Shown: positions 36,700-46,345 of the stretch, in pieces
Numbering within the stretch: position 1 is the stretch's first letter
How the letters are laid out: every line of letters begins with the position of its first letter
DNA from: Lactarius indigo
Taxonomy: Eukaryota > Basidiomycota > Agaricomycetes > Russulales > Russulaceae
Assembly: GCA_025766275.1 (NCBI GenBank)
Contig: JAFKAC010000010.1
Location: forward strand, 1,550,001-1,614,000
Direction of reading: 5' to 3'
Length of the DNA stretch: 64,000 bases
Made by a program: the position numbers and the translations under genes
Notes under the pieces: generated by a model
Database searches by the model: none
What the model saw: the letters and a program-made list of their open reading frames with translations, nothing else
Told to the model about the DNA's origin: nothing

Positions 36700-38044
36700 C
36701 CGGAGCCGGATGAGCTTGGTGATGATGAGCCGGAGGACGACTGGTCGTGGTCACATTCTCAGAAACCCCATGCCTTTTGTTGGGATTTAGCGCAGCAGTG
36801 AACTCATTTCGGGGAAACGTGAGCATTGGGTGATAGGAGTGGAGGTATCTCCTAGGTATTATTCATGGATAACCGATTAACTACGACAATATACGGATCA
36901 TCTATTATATGGGTCTAGCCTCGGCTGTACTTTCTGGGCTGTACTATCCCTAGTCTACTGATGCAACAACCAAACAAAACCAACCCGAGAGATGCAACAC
37001 CAACTGATTAGCCTCATCTGACACTACACACCATATTGACACCTCAAAACGCAAAGATCGGGAATTGGTCTATCTAATAGAACATACTTTAGTACTTTAT
37101 CTGTGTATTATACCTTTAGTACTCATTCTGCAGACCGAAAAGTGTGCAAAATGAGTGTTTTATGCTTAAAAGTGGGAGTCAAGGGACTCTGACTTCCTGA
37201 TCCTTTGAATATAACACACTCCTCTAGTTATAGAACCCTCATACAATACTCCCTGATAGACATACATGAGGAAAGGTTGAAAGGATGGCAAGAAGTCGTT
37301 GGGCGTGACAATCTGGCATCGGAGCAAGTGGACTTCAAACCCCGCAGTCGGCCCAAGCGGACCGCATTCTTCGGAGTGTCTGAACCGTCTTCCCAAAAAG
37401 GATGTCCGAAATCCACGGGTCTGACTCTCCGTTGTGACTAAATGTGACAGTTGTTGCAACACCTTGTCCAGAAATAACCCTTCAAGATTCCCTCTCTAGT
37501 GGGTTTTAATCACCATATTTTTGTATGATTAATGGCACTATCTTGTAGCGGAGAGGGTAGGCTTTCCATTGGTAAAAGAATCATTAAGATTGTGTGCCTC
37601 GATGTAGAGCTAGACGTGCATCTATAAAAGTGTTGCAACAGTGGACTAAGGATAGTACTGTATCCCAACACAACATTCTATTCTTGCCTTTACAAAATAC
37701 CTACCATACATCGCCCTCTTCTACTTGCAAATGTAATTGGAATTCTTCTTAGGTTGAAATTTTGAGTACGTCCAGACATGCTATCACGGGCGAGTGTTGG
37801 GCAAGGTTAATTTATTATAAACCTCTTGGGGCTGTGAATTCCACATCGACCCAGGTGTCTCTTTTCACTTCCGCACGAGCCAGCCCATTGTCCTGACACT
37901 GATACCCTACACACCACACACCCTTCGCCAAGCGTTCGCCACACGTTCTCCTGCTCCACTCTCACCTCCTGTTACCTAACACCACAACTCGACACTCCTA
38001 CGCCGCTAACATGCCCACGCTACGAAACGTCCCGCACAAGGACA
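36700..38044. other. Spacer between fungalysin C and Rab pseudogene 4
   Basis: Compared with the equivalent spacers of the other two units, this one carries an extra segment at 36778-37670. The remainder (about 37671-38044) matches 28185-28611. Confidence 0.6.
36778..37670. mobile_element. Inserted element with terminal inverted repeats (MITE or solo LTR)
   Basis: The segment is absent from the matching spacers after fungalysins B and D. It starts TGTTGGGAT (36778-36786) and ends ATCCCAACA (37662-37670), a perfect 9-bp inverted repeat with TG...CA ends. A second inverted pair lies inside: 36941-36968 against 37631-37658, 25 of 28 positions complementary. No coding capacity was seen. The ends look like an LTR of a Copia-like element; the inner pair looks like a foldback or MITE. 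I could not identify a clear target-site duplication. Confidence 0.6.
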
Positions 38045-38880
38045 ATGGCCCCGACGCAAGAGCTGATCAACGTCAAGCTCCTGCTTATTGGCATCTCGTC
38101 CGTCGGGAAAACCAGCTTCTTGCTCTGCTTCTCTGACAAGCAGTGGTTCCCTGAAGACGAGACGAGCGCAGCGATCGACGTCGATTTCAGGGTGCGTTTC
38201 CAGTCCTCCTGATGTGTGCGCACGGGGACGCTATAACGGACTTTAGGTAAACTGGGGGTCAGGGGGCGCGAGGTCAACATGTGGGTGCGTCCGTCCTTCT
38301 TCAGTTCATTTCGTACGCTTTGCTAGGGTGTTCACACTCTGGCTCTGGTGCTGCTTCTGCTTGCCTCGTTCACTCGCCGGCGCCACAACAAGATTCGGCG
38401 GGCCAAGAACACTTCCGGACCATCACAGCGTCGCACTACCACGGCACACAGGGGGTCATCCTTGGTCTGTCTTCTCGTCTCTACGAACACCGGTCACGGA
38501 GATGTGTCACGAACAGTATACGACGTGTCGAATCGCGAGTCGTTCGAGGCGCTTTCGCGGTGGCTCGAGGAGCTCGAGAACTATGTCCCGCCCGAAGTCA
38601 TCACGATCGTCGGCAACAAACCCGACAATGTGTGCGCTCCCTTTTCTGCCCGTGCCCGCGCCCTGCCTGTGCCTGCTGACCGCCATACGCGCATAGGAAT
38701 ACTCCCGGCAGGTGCCGACATAGAGGGCGCGTCGTTCGCCTAGCGCACGAGGTGCCCATTCGGCGAGGCAATGACATCTGCCAAGACGGCAGTGGGTGTT
38801 GGTGCAACTAGGTGAGTTTTGTTTCTGCAACTCAATCGGCTCAAGATATTGACTCCAAACCTGTTGTGTATAGAATTAGT
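38045..38880 (+). pseudogene. Rab GTPase pseudogene 4
   Basis: This is a decayed copy of paralog 3. The first exon is open ([17 protein letters not shown]1 GISSVGKTS, then CFSDKQWFPEDETSAAIDVD). The second small exon is disrupted. G3 reads [40 protein letters not shown] and NKPD are kept. A stop follows EYSRQVPT near 38723, then another after GASFA. The sequence breaks off at about 38815 in a segment shared with pseudogene 5. It cannot give a full GTPase. Confidence 0.88.
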
Positions 38881-38950
38881 GTTGCGGAGAGTTGATGCGG
38901 TCCGTGTCGAGTTGGCAACTCGACGCCAACTCTAACTCGAGGGTTCAGTT
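38816..38950 (+). repeat. Inner border sequence of the inverted duplication, left copy
   Basis: From the point where the Rab homology ends, about 130 bp are shared in inverted orientation with about 39704-39846 (landmarks AGGTGAGTTTTGTTTCT, GTTGTGTATAGAA, GAGTTGGCAACTCGA). It replaces the Rab C-terminus in both pseudogenes. GAGTTGGCAACTC itself is a near-palindrome. Confidence 0.75.
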
Positions 38951-39703
38951 GCAGACTTGACCTAATGGGAGGCCTTCAAATCCGCCGGTTCCCATGCTTG
39001 TGTGAGTACCGGCAAAAGCGAGAAGACGAGAAATTAGGTAATGCTGGGTGCTGGGTTTGACTTCCGAGACGATCACACAGCGAATGGGGGAAACGGTGGC
39101 AACTGAGCACGGTCTATTAAGAAACAAGAGGGGGTTTTAAATACAAAAAGATCTGTGTGTATGCGGAGCAACTAGAGTAATTCAGTAAGGTACAGAAAGT
39201 AAAAAGGAACTGTATGGTTAGTATAAGAAGTCAAGCGGGGGGGGCTGGTGGGGAGAACATTGAAGTAGTGACAAAACGAAATGGCAATTTATGGAATGAG
39301 GTAGTTGTCTAGGAATTCGAACTGTTTGCAAGCTTATTCGCAAGGGGAACACTGGCAATGTCCATGATGTGACCTGGTGGAGGTAGGGAGTGAGTAACAG
39401 CGATGGTGTGTGAGGCAATAGATAGAGGACATGGAGGAAGAGCGAGGATCGATGGTGTGCAGCGATGGCATGAGGGGCAGCAGTGCGTACAGCAGAGTCA
39501 CGTGATAGATTCCGTACGACCAAAAATGAGAAATTCACCGAATACGCTATATCTTTCGTTTCCAGGGCTCTGAGTCTTTAATTACAATATATTCATTCAC
39601 TATGTTGTGTAAAGAATATACGAGGTTGTTATTTGGTAGGGGGATGGAGATAGATCAAGAATGGGACGAAGGAAATATCTGAAGGTCATTTTTGGAGACA
39701 ACT
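38951..39703. other. Spacer at the centre of the inverted duplication
   Basis: About 750 bp of unique sequence lies between the two arms. A minus-strand open frame at 39218-39538 is Leu/His-rich and unrecognised; I do not call it a gene. Confidence 0.5.
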
Positions 39704-39846
39704 CTCGAGTTGCACCGGTGTGAACTCCCGGGTTAGAGTTGACGTCGAGTCGGCAACTCGACTCGGACCGCATCCACTCGCGGCAACACTAGTTCTATAC
39801 ACAACTAGTTTGGAGTCAATGTTTTGAGCCGATTGAGTTGTAGAAA
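39704..39846 (-). repeat. Inner border sequence of the inverted duplication, right copy
   Basis: This is the inverted partner of 38816-38950, adjoining Rab pseudogene 5. Confidence 0.75.
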
Positions 39847-40590
39847 CAAAACTCACCTAGCTGCACCAACATCCACTACTGTCTTGGCGGACGCCTCGGC
39901 GAGCAGGTACCCAGTGCGCTGGGTGAACGACGCGCCCTTTGTCGTCGGCACCTGTCGGGGGTATTCCTATGTTCGTGCGGCAGTCAGTAGGCACAGGCAG
40001 GACGCGGGCAGGAAAGGGAGCGCACACACTGCCCGGTTTGTTGCAGACGATCTTGATGACTTCGGGCGGGACGTAGATCTGGAGCCACCGCGGAAGCGCC
40101 TCGAACGACTCGCGATTCGATACGTCGTATACTTTTCACGACACATTTTCATGACCGATGTTCGTAGAGACGGAGACGAGTAGGACAGACCCCCTGTGTG
40201 CCGCAGTAGTACGACACTGTGATGGTCCGGAAGTGTTCTTGGCTCGCCGTATCTTGGTGTGGCGCCGGCGAGTGAACGAGGCAAGCGGAGGCAGCACCAG
40301 AGTGTGAACACCCTAGCAAAGCGTACGAGATGATCTGAAGAAGGACGGATACACCCATATGTTGATCTTGGCCTTCCACCTCTCGATCCCCAGTTTATCT
40401 AAAGTGTATTTAGCGTTCCCGTGTGCACACATCAGGAGAACTGGGGACGCACCCTGAAATCGACGTCGATCGTCGCGCTCGCCTCGTCCTCAGACAACCA
40501 TTGCTTGTCAGAGAAGCGGAGCAAGAGGCTGCTCTTCTCGACGGACGAGTAGGAGCCTGATTTTAGATCAGCTTTTGCGCCGGTGCCATT
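39847..40590 (-). pseudogene. Rab GTPase pseudogene 5
   Basis: This is an inverted, decayed copy of the same Rab. The P-loop has lost its key glycine ([17 protein letters not shown] instead of SSVGKSS). The Gly before Asn in G4 is changed and its Asp is lost (NKPGS for NKLDK). Nine bases coding EEL-type residues are deleted after RWL. The G5 region still reads EASAKTVVDVGAAR. No single frame spans the exons. Homology stops at the same codon as pseudogene 4 and runs into the shared border sequence. Confidence 0.87.
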
Positions 40591-41017
40591 GTCGTTGTGT
40601 GGGACGTTTCGTAGCGTGTGCGTGTTTGCGGGGCAGGAGTGCCGAGTCGTGATGTTAGGTAACAAGCGGCAAGAGTGGAACAAGAGAACGTGTGGCAAAG
40701 GGCGTGGTGAAAAGTATCATTGTCGGAACGATTGGCTGGCTCGTGTGGAAGCTGAAAAAGAGACATTTGGCTAGGTGGAACTGAACTTACGGCCTCTATG
40801 GGGCCCAAGAAGTTCAAGTTTATAATGAGTTAACCCTGGCGGCAAGAGGAAGGCCCGGTACCCGCCAGTGATCATAACACGTCCGATTGATGACACACTC
40901 AAAACGTTCGACCTCAGAAAGAACTACAATTACATTCACAAGTAAAAGAGGGCGATGTATGGTGCATCGTGAAGGTAAGAATACAATGTTATCATCACCG
41001 AGCTCATCCGGCTCCGG
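40591..41017. other. Spacer between Rab pseudogene 5 and fungalysin D
   Basis: This is the inverted counterpart of 28171-28611, shortened and without the 893-bp insertion found in the left arm. Confidence 0.55.
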
Positions 41018-43823
41018 CTACGGGTATGAGGATGGCTTTGGGGTGTCCTCGCTGCGGCATTTAGCTGGGACGCTGAAATCCTGAAAAAAATACTTGTCAA
41101 CAAACACAGGAGCGACCCATGGTCTGTACCCACATCAGTGCGAACCCCTCTTTCCCACGGTGTCTCATCTTCAACTTTAGCATTAACACCCAGCCCCCTC
41201 TCTGCAAAACCTAGCCACAAATCGCAGAAGTTCTCTCCCCCTGTGAGGACTTTATCCGCCTGGATGATCGCATCGCGCGCATCAAAGAAGCTAGGAATAC
41301 ACGGCTGCAGCTTCATGCCGTTCAACACGAGCTGCACGATAAGTGAATTTCCGTGCTTCGGGACAAGTGGCTTTGGCACGCCCGTCGCGGTGAACTCGGG
41401 TACACGGTAAAAGTCACCGAGGGGAATTGTGCCATCTTCGAGAGGAAGCGGAGGGAAGAGAGACTCGACGAAGCCGTGCTTCGTAATCAGACGCTGGGCA
41501 ACAACCCAGAGCATCTCTGCCCAGACCTCGCCGACCGCGTGAACCTCCCCGTACTCGGGCTCATCGAGGGTCTTATACGTGGATGGATTGACCGAATCGT
41601 TCTGCACAACCGTTAAAACCGGATGTAATAGAGGTTATGGACGGAAATCGTACCAGAGAGTAGGGGTAGTTCCGAATGCCCCTCGTTCGATTGGCAGCCC
41701 AAGCACCTATAGGATAATCGGAGTAAAGAGCCTTGCTGCGGATCATGGTGGCAAGGAAATCTAGCAAGTGACGTCAGCACAAGTCTCTGGGTTGTATCAT
41801 GGTGCATTTACCTGACCACCCCTCTCCCATTCCGCTACTTTCCCCGCATCCGAGGCATCCAGAGTTTGCAGGGCCGCCAGTCAAACGGGTGCTAAGGCCA
41901 TGAGACAACTCGTGAATGACGATGCCAGCGTCAAAGTTGCCGTCGCGGTATGGGTTTGTTCGGTTCCATAGGAACATCACGCACAGAGGTTTCTGTCCGT
42001 CTGGAGGGGTCGCGAAAAACGCGTTGTTAAGTCTATAACTGTCCTGGGCATTCGCGATAACGGCGTCACCCTCCTCTCCCCCGCGCCCGAAGTTGTGCTG
42101 CTGGAAGTTTCCTGCGACCTCGTCAAAGCCGTAACTGGACAATACAAGGAAGGTTAGATCACTAGGGAGATAGAATAAATAGAGGGGAATACCGGTAGTA
42201 TAGATCGTGGACTAGATTAGACGTGTAGAAGAGCTGTGTGACAGTTGCATTGATATACTTCTTCGCCTCGTCCAGCGCGTCCGACTTGTCCGTGATCTTG
42301 GGATCGTAAGGGTAGTTGAATATCAAGTCTTCGCCGCCATCAGGTCTATAATTGTACAACCAGTTATCCTTGCCCTCCCAGCTATCCTTGCCCTTCCAGT
42401 TATGCACGCCCTTCCAGTTCTCGTGAGCAAACACCTGTCCAAAAATCAGAGTGATCACAGAACGACAAAGTCGAAGTTTCGTACGTTATTACCAAACGTG
42501 GTAGTGTAGTTCGAGTACTGGCCCTTCTTCAGGTCTGACGAAAGTGGATCATTGGCAACGGGGATAACGTGCCAGCCTAAAGGACTGGCCAAATGGTCAA
42601 AATTCTCTTTGGCCAAGGTGCGGCCGCCTTCAGAGGGATCGTTAATGCCGAACGGGAATACGTTATATGTTGCAGGTTGGCGCTGTTCGGGTTCCGAGGA
42701 GGTGGGGGCGTCGGATGCCCAGTCGACAACCGAGAGGATGCGATGGGGAATTTGGCGTGAAATGACAGCCTCATACCAGTTATCCTGCATCTTGACCTCA
42801 AACTGCAAAGAATTCAGAGGCGTGTGACAGTGTCAAATCAAGTCGCTCACCCGCCAAGCTCGGATAAGCGTCGTCTTGTCACCGTCGGGAAGCTGGATGT
42901 ATACAGGTTTGGCCTTGACTGGAGAGACGGTATCGGGTACGTTGTTGATCATCTCGACAAGAACAGTGTTATTATCGCCAACGTGCTGAGGCTCAAACCA
43001 GGAAGTCATGCCGGCAATAATGTGATCGTGATTGTTGAGAAGGTTTGCGACAACAGCATCGTTTGGCGTAGCGGCGATCATGAATTGGAGAAGGGCGCCA
43101 CGCGGATCAAATATATCAGAGGGTTTGCCAAATCCCTTCTCGGCGAATTCGTGAGGAGTGCGGAGGTGATCGCAATTCCAGTGGAAAAGGCGCTGGATGC
43201 GCTCAAGTGGCTCGTCCGTGAGCTGCGCCCCAGACATAGGGGCCTGATTGGCGACGGAGGAGTGTTCTGCGAGCAAGGTCAAGCGCTCGACTAGTTGCTC
43301 TTGTAAATGACCGCAGAATTCGGCATGAGGGTCACGGGTGGTTGGCCTGTCCATGAGGGTGACACTTGGCGCATAGCCCCGGTAGAACTAGGGTGGTAAT
43401 GTAAGCGCGATTCCATTTGAGGTTAACGAGTCTCACCGAATCACCATAGGAGATGACGGTGCCACCATTTACGTTGACGTTGATGTCACCGTCCGCAACC
43501 TCGAGGCCATTCACCATTTGGCGAAAGTAGACGTGGGTAACACCGGTGGCACTATCAGTGTAAGAGTCCTTGCGCAAGGTAAATTCGTTGACTTCAGAGA
43601 GCTGGTCTTGAAGGAGTTCCGTAACAAAGCTCCTAGCGATCTCATACGGATCAGAGGTGAAGACAGATGTCTTTACGAAAGAGGCAGGGCTAGTGTGGAA
43701 CTTGGCATGGGGACGCACGGGACCAAATCCCATCGTCTTGCGATATGACATGTGGTTCCCATGAGCTAATGCAGAGCCCACTAGGCCAACAAGAGCCAGA
43801 GAGGTCGTCGAAGATATGCGCAT
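41018..43823 (-). CDS. Fungalysin (M36 metallopeptidase), copy D
   Basis: This is an inverted paralog of copies B and C with the same intron positions. The start is at 43823 ([20 protein letters not shown]). The prodomain is preserved, with a shifted patch around the second exon start. The zinc motif is HELSH in [20 protein letters not shown], with the glutamate in [15 protein letters not shown], where Ser replaces the Gly of the other copies. A small in-frame expansion occurs at about 42355-42420: [15 protein letters not shown] where copy B has only one NWEG unit. The stop TAG at 41018-41020 lies at the codon where copy C also stops, so the acidic tail of copy B is missing. I consider it a probable gene, possibly with altered activity. 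Confidence 0.83.
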
Positions 43824-43925
43824 ATAGATGAGGTGGAAAGAACCGTCGATAACAACCCGCTGGCGGAGGGGGTTGATATAGACAGGGACAGGGGAGATAC
43901 CGACACAGCAACCCAACGGAGCGGT
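43824..43925 (-). promoter_or_regulatory. Conserved 5' block of fungalysin copy D
   Basis: This is the inverted copy of the promoter block before copies B and C (GCTCCGTTGGGTTGCTG and TCTATATCAACCCC on the minus strand). Confidence 0.6.
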
Positions 43926-45400
43926 ACTGCCTACCGATGATTTCCGTGTATTTTCCGTGGTCTGTGTCGCTTCTGTGCGCCATCGTTCTTGTTAGTAAGT
44001 CGTCGACACCATGCAGAGAGCTATCGCGGTCGCTGGAACTTGAATCTGACAGAGTGACACCGCTGAGGGATCAAATGTTCTACGCCAGACGTTGAACTGA
44101 AATTTCCGTAGAATTTCCGCTGTCTTGTTGTTTCCCGTGGATCGTCGTCCTCAGTCGGCCATGCATGCTGCATGTCGCGGTCGTAGATGACTAGAGATTC
44201 ACGTGGATTTTCCGTTCCATGCACTATCATCGTGCCATCATGGACACCATGCGTTGCGTTATTGCATTCGTACCAGTGGGTGTGGGAGTAAATGATAGCA
44301 TTTCTGAGTTGTGGGCAGGGCATCTTAACTTGGGTCGATTCGGTGTCTCCCATCGTTGGTGTAAGCGATCGACTAATCGCAGACTTCCTACGCGCCGGAC
44401 AGAATGGGCCACTTTACCGGAACGTGAATGGTCATCTTATCTTTTTCTGGAATAGTAAGGGGACTGTCAAGCAAAACATAATCAACTAGCAATTCACGAC
44501 GGCCCCAGGGACATCATTCATGAAAGCTTACTGACGCCAAATGTAATCGCTGCATTGATCATTTCAGGGCTGTCTGGTGCTGCTTGAAGAGGGCGAAATG
44601 GAAAAAGAGAGGTTACTGGGACAGCGAACTCTGCAGTGTGCGCTAAAAAAAGGGGCAGCAGACTTGTTTCGGGAAGATTCATTTTTACAATGTTCATTCT
44701 TACGATGATGCCAGGAGCAACCACTTGCTCGCTTCGCCTGCTCCATTTTACTGACTGTTGTTCCTACGCACAGTCATCAATGCTGTGTCATGCTAGGGGT
44801 TGGTGTAGGTGAAGAAACAATTGTTTTCGTGACACCAGAATGAGGTGCTCAATTCAGAACTGTCCCACCTCAACCCCACCCCTAACACGTCACGTGACTG
44901 ATCACGTGCACAGACCGACCCTTTTTGACCCAAATACACTTACATACTCAAAACCTAACCTTATGTTACATTATGTAATAATAGTAAACATCGACGTGTC
45001 ACACAATGTACCCAACATTGTACCTACACTGCCAAACGTCCCTGACCCTGTTTGAGGGTTCGGTAATTCAAGGTCCATGCGACCCCAATTTAGACCCATT
45101 GGCGTGCCGGTCGTGAGAGGGTTATACGGAGGTTGAAAGCCGTGGCACCGGCTCAATCTCCCATTGGGCCCTGCCACGCACCGATCTGGAGGTCGGACCA
45201 AGGTCCAGTCAGCAATGAATCAACAATACGATTTGTGGGGCTGGGTCAGCGATGACTCTGGACCCTCTGTCAACCTCTAAGGGTGCTTACATCGGCATTT
45301 AGTGGTGGTCATACAGCGGTCGTCTGCAACAGCGTGCCACCATTGCGTGCTACGTTGGGCTCATACAATTGGTTGTTTGTTGTGCAGACATTTTGGATGT
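43926..45400. other. Spacer between the duplicated region and the transposon complex
   Basis: No gene is supported. It includes the right copy of the 26-bp direct repeat (44450-44475). Some short frames on the minus strand (44021-44353) have no recognisable motif. Confidence 0.4.
44450..44475 (+). repeat. 26-bp direct repeat, right copy
   Basis: This is identical to 33726-33751, in the same orientation, although the genes between are in inverted order. Confidence 0.75.
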
Positions 45401-45469
45401 GCGTTCACAATACGATGAAATTAACGGTTTGGACTATAACAATGCAAAAACTAAACGATGATGGTATGT

Positions 45470-45640
45470 AGATGGTATTGGCGAGTGAGAATTCAGCGAG
45501 GTCCTTGGCAATGTCGTCTTTTGTCTTGAAACCGGTGGCAGTGAGTGAGAATTCAGCAAGGTCCTTGGTAACATCGTCCTCCATCTCGTATGCCTTGAAA
45601 CCAGCTGTCTCCTTCGTTTCCTCATCCAGGACCTCCACGA
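45470..45640 (-). repeat. Short imperfect tandem repeat downstream of the Plavaka accessory gene
   Basis: Two units of about 60-66 bp each contain GTGAGAATTCAGC and TCTTGAAACC-like blocks. On the minus strand they would read DDVTKDLAEFSLTATGF then DDIAKDLAEFSLAN. They lie just after the accessory gene's stop, so translation is uncertain. Confidence 0.5.
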
Positions 45641-45785
45641 CGGTAGGCTATACGATAAGATGAACCACTGCCTGCCTTGTGAACATATTGGCACAACAAA
45701 ATAACGAGAAACTCAACGCGTCAATCCCAGTGAGTACTGGTATGCAGGGTCTCCTGCCACATTGGAAGTTGATCGCTTGACGGAC

Positions 45786-45790
45786 GAAGG
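45786..45790. repeat. Target-site duplication GAAGG (left)
   Basis: Five bases before the 5' LTR are repeated exactly at 53684-53688. Confidence 0.92.
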
Positions 45791-46038
45791 TGTTACGTTT
45801 CGACTCGTACCCTTACTGTACTGGTTGCAGCTACGGCGGTAAGGTAAATTAGTTGCGGACTTACTTACGGTGATACGGTAGTGTGATAGGCGATACGACT
45901 GATAGCTGACTGAGCGGTGCCTGTATGACTCGATACTAGTACAGATACTAGTAGTATTAGGGTTCGAGATGTTTCTGCGATACGTTGGACGCTACTATAC
46001 TGTGACTCATAGCAGCGCTTGAAAGCCTGCTCTGTTTG

Positions 46039-46083
46039 TATTTAAACTGTCTTGTGAAGACCAAGATACGCCATCTTGGTCTT
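46039..46083 (+). promoter_or_regulatory. LTR promoter and predicted self-primer
   Basis: TATTTAAA at 46039-46046 puts transcription start about 30-35 nt downstream. At that distance lies ATCTTGGTCTT (46073-46083), exactly complementary to the primer-binding site at 46329-46339. The same segment forms the right arm of a hairpin with 46056-46067. Confidence 0.65.
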
Positions 46084-46117
46084 CTTGAATCGTCACTTGT
46101 TTCTTCGTCCTTTCTAC

Positions 46118-46120
<3 letters not shown>

Positions 46121-46156
<36 letters not shown>
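46121..46156. repeat. (CT)18 microsatellite in 5' LTR
   Basis: There are 18 CT units here; the 3' LTR has 17 (53480-53513). Confidence 0.9.
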
Positions 46157-46159
<3 letters not shown>

Positions 46160-46328
46160 GTCCCCTCTGAGTAAGTGCGCCTTCGAGCGTTCATCAACGT
46201 CTGCACTTGGACCTCCGCGTCTTCAAGACAATCGTCACGCCTGAACCTCCGTGTCTTCAGGACCTTCGCTAAGTTGTTACCGCCTCTATAGAGCTCAAGT
46301 CGAGCTGACGTCGTGACGGCGTTACATT

Positions 46329-46339
46329 AAGACCAAGAT
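46329..46339 (+). promoter_or_regulatory. Primer-binding site (self-priming type)
   Basis: AAGACCAAGAT lies 2 nt after the 5' LTR and is perfectly complementary over exactly 11 nt to the predicted 5' end of the element's own RNA. The sequence does not begin with the TGG expected for a tRNA 3'-CCA primer. Confidence 0.7.
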
Positions 46340-46345
46340 ACCACC

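Larger units (their letters stand above)
45791..46326 (+). repeat. 5' LTR (536 bp)
   Basis: The LTR starts TGTTACGTTTCGACTCG and ends GACGGCGTTACA. It contains a TATTTAAA box (46039-46046), a 12-bp hairpin (46056-46084) and a (CT)18 tract (46121-46156). Confidence 0.95.

Noticed and set aside
39218..39538. Minus-strand open frame in the spacer of the inverted duplication
   Set aside because: No recognisable domain, low-complexity Leu/His/Pro content and no supporting splice or promoter signal.
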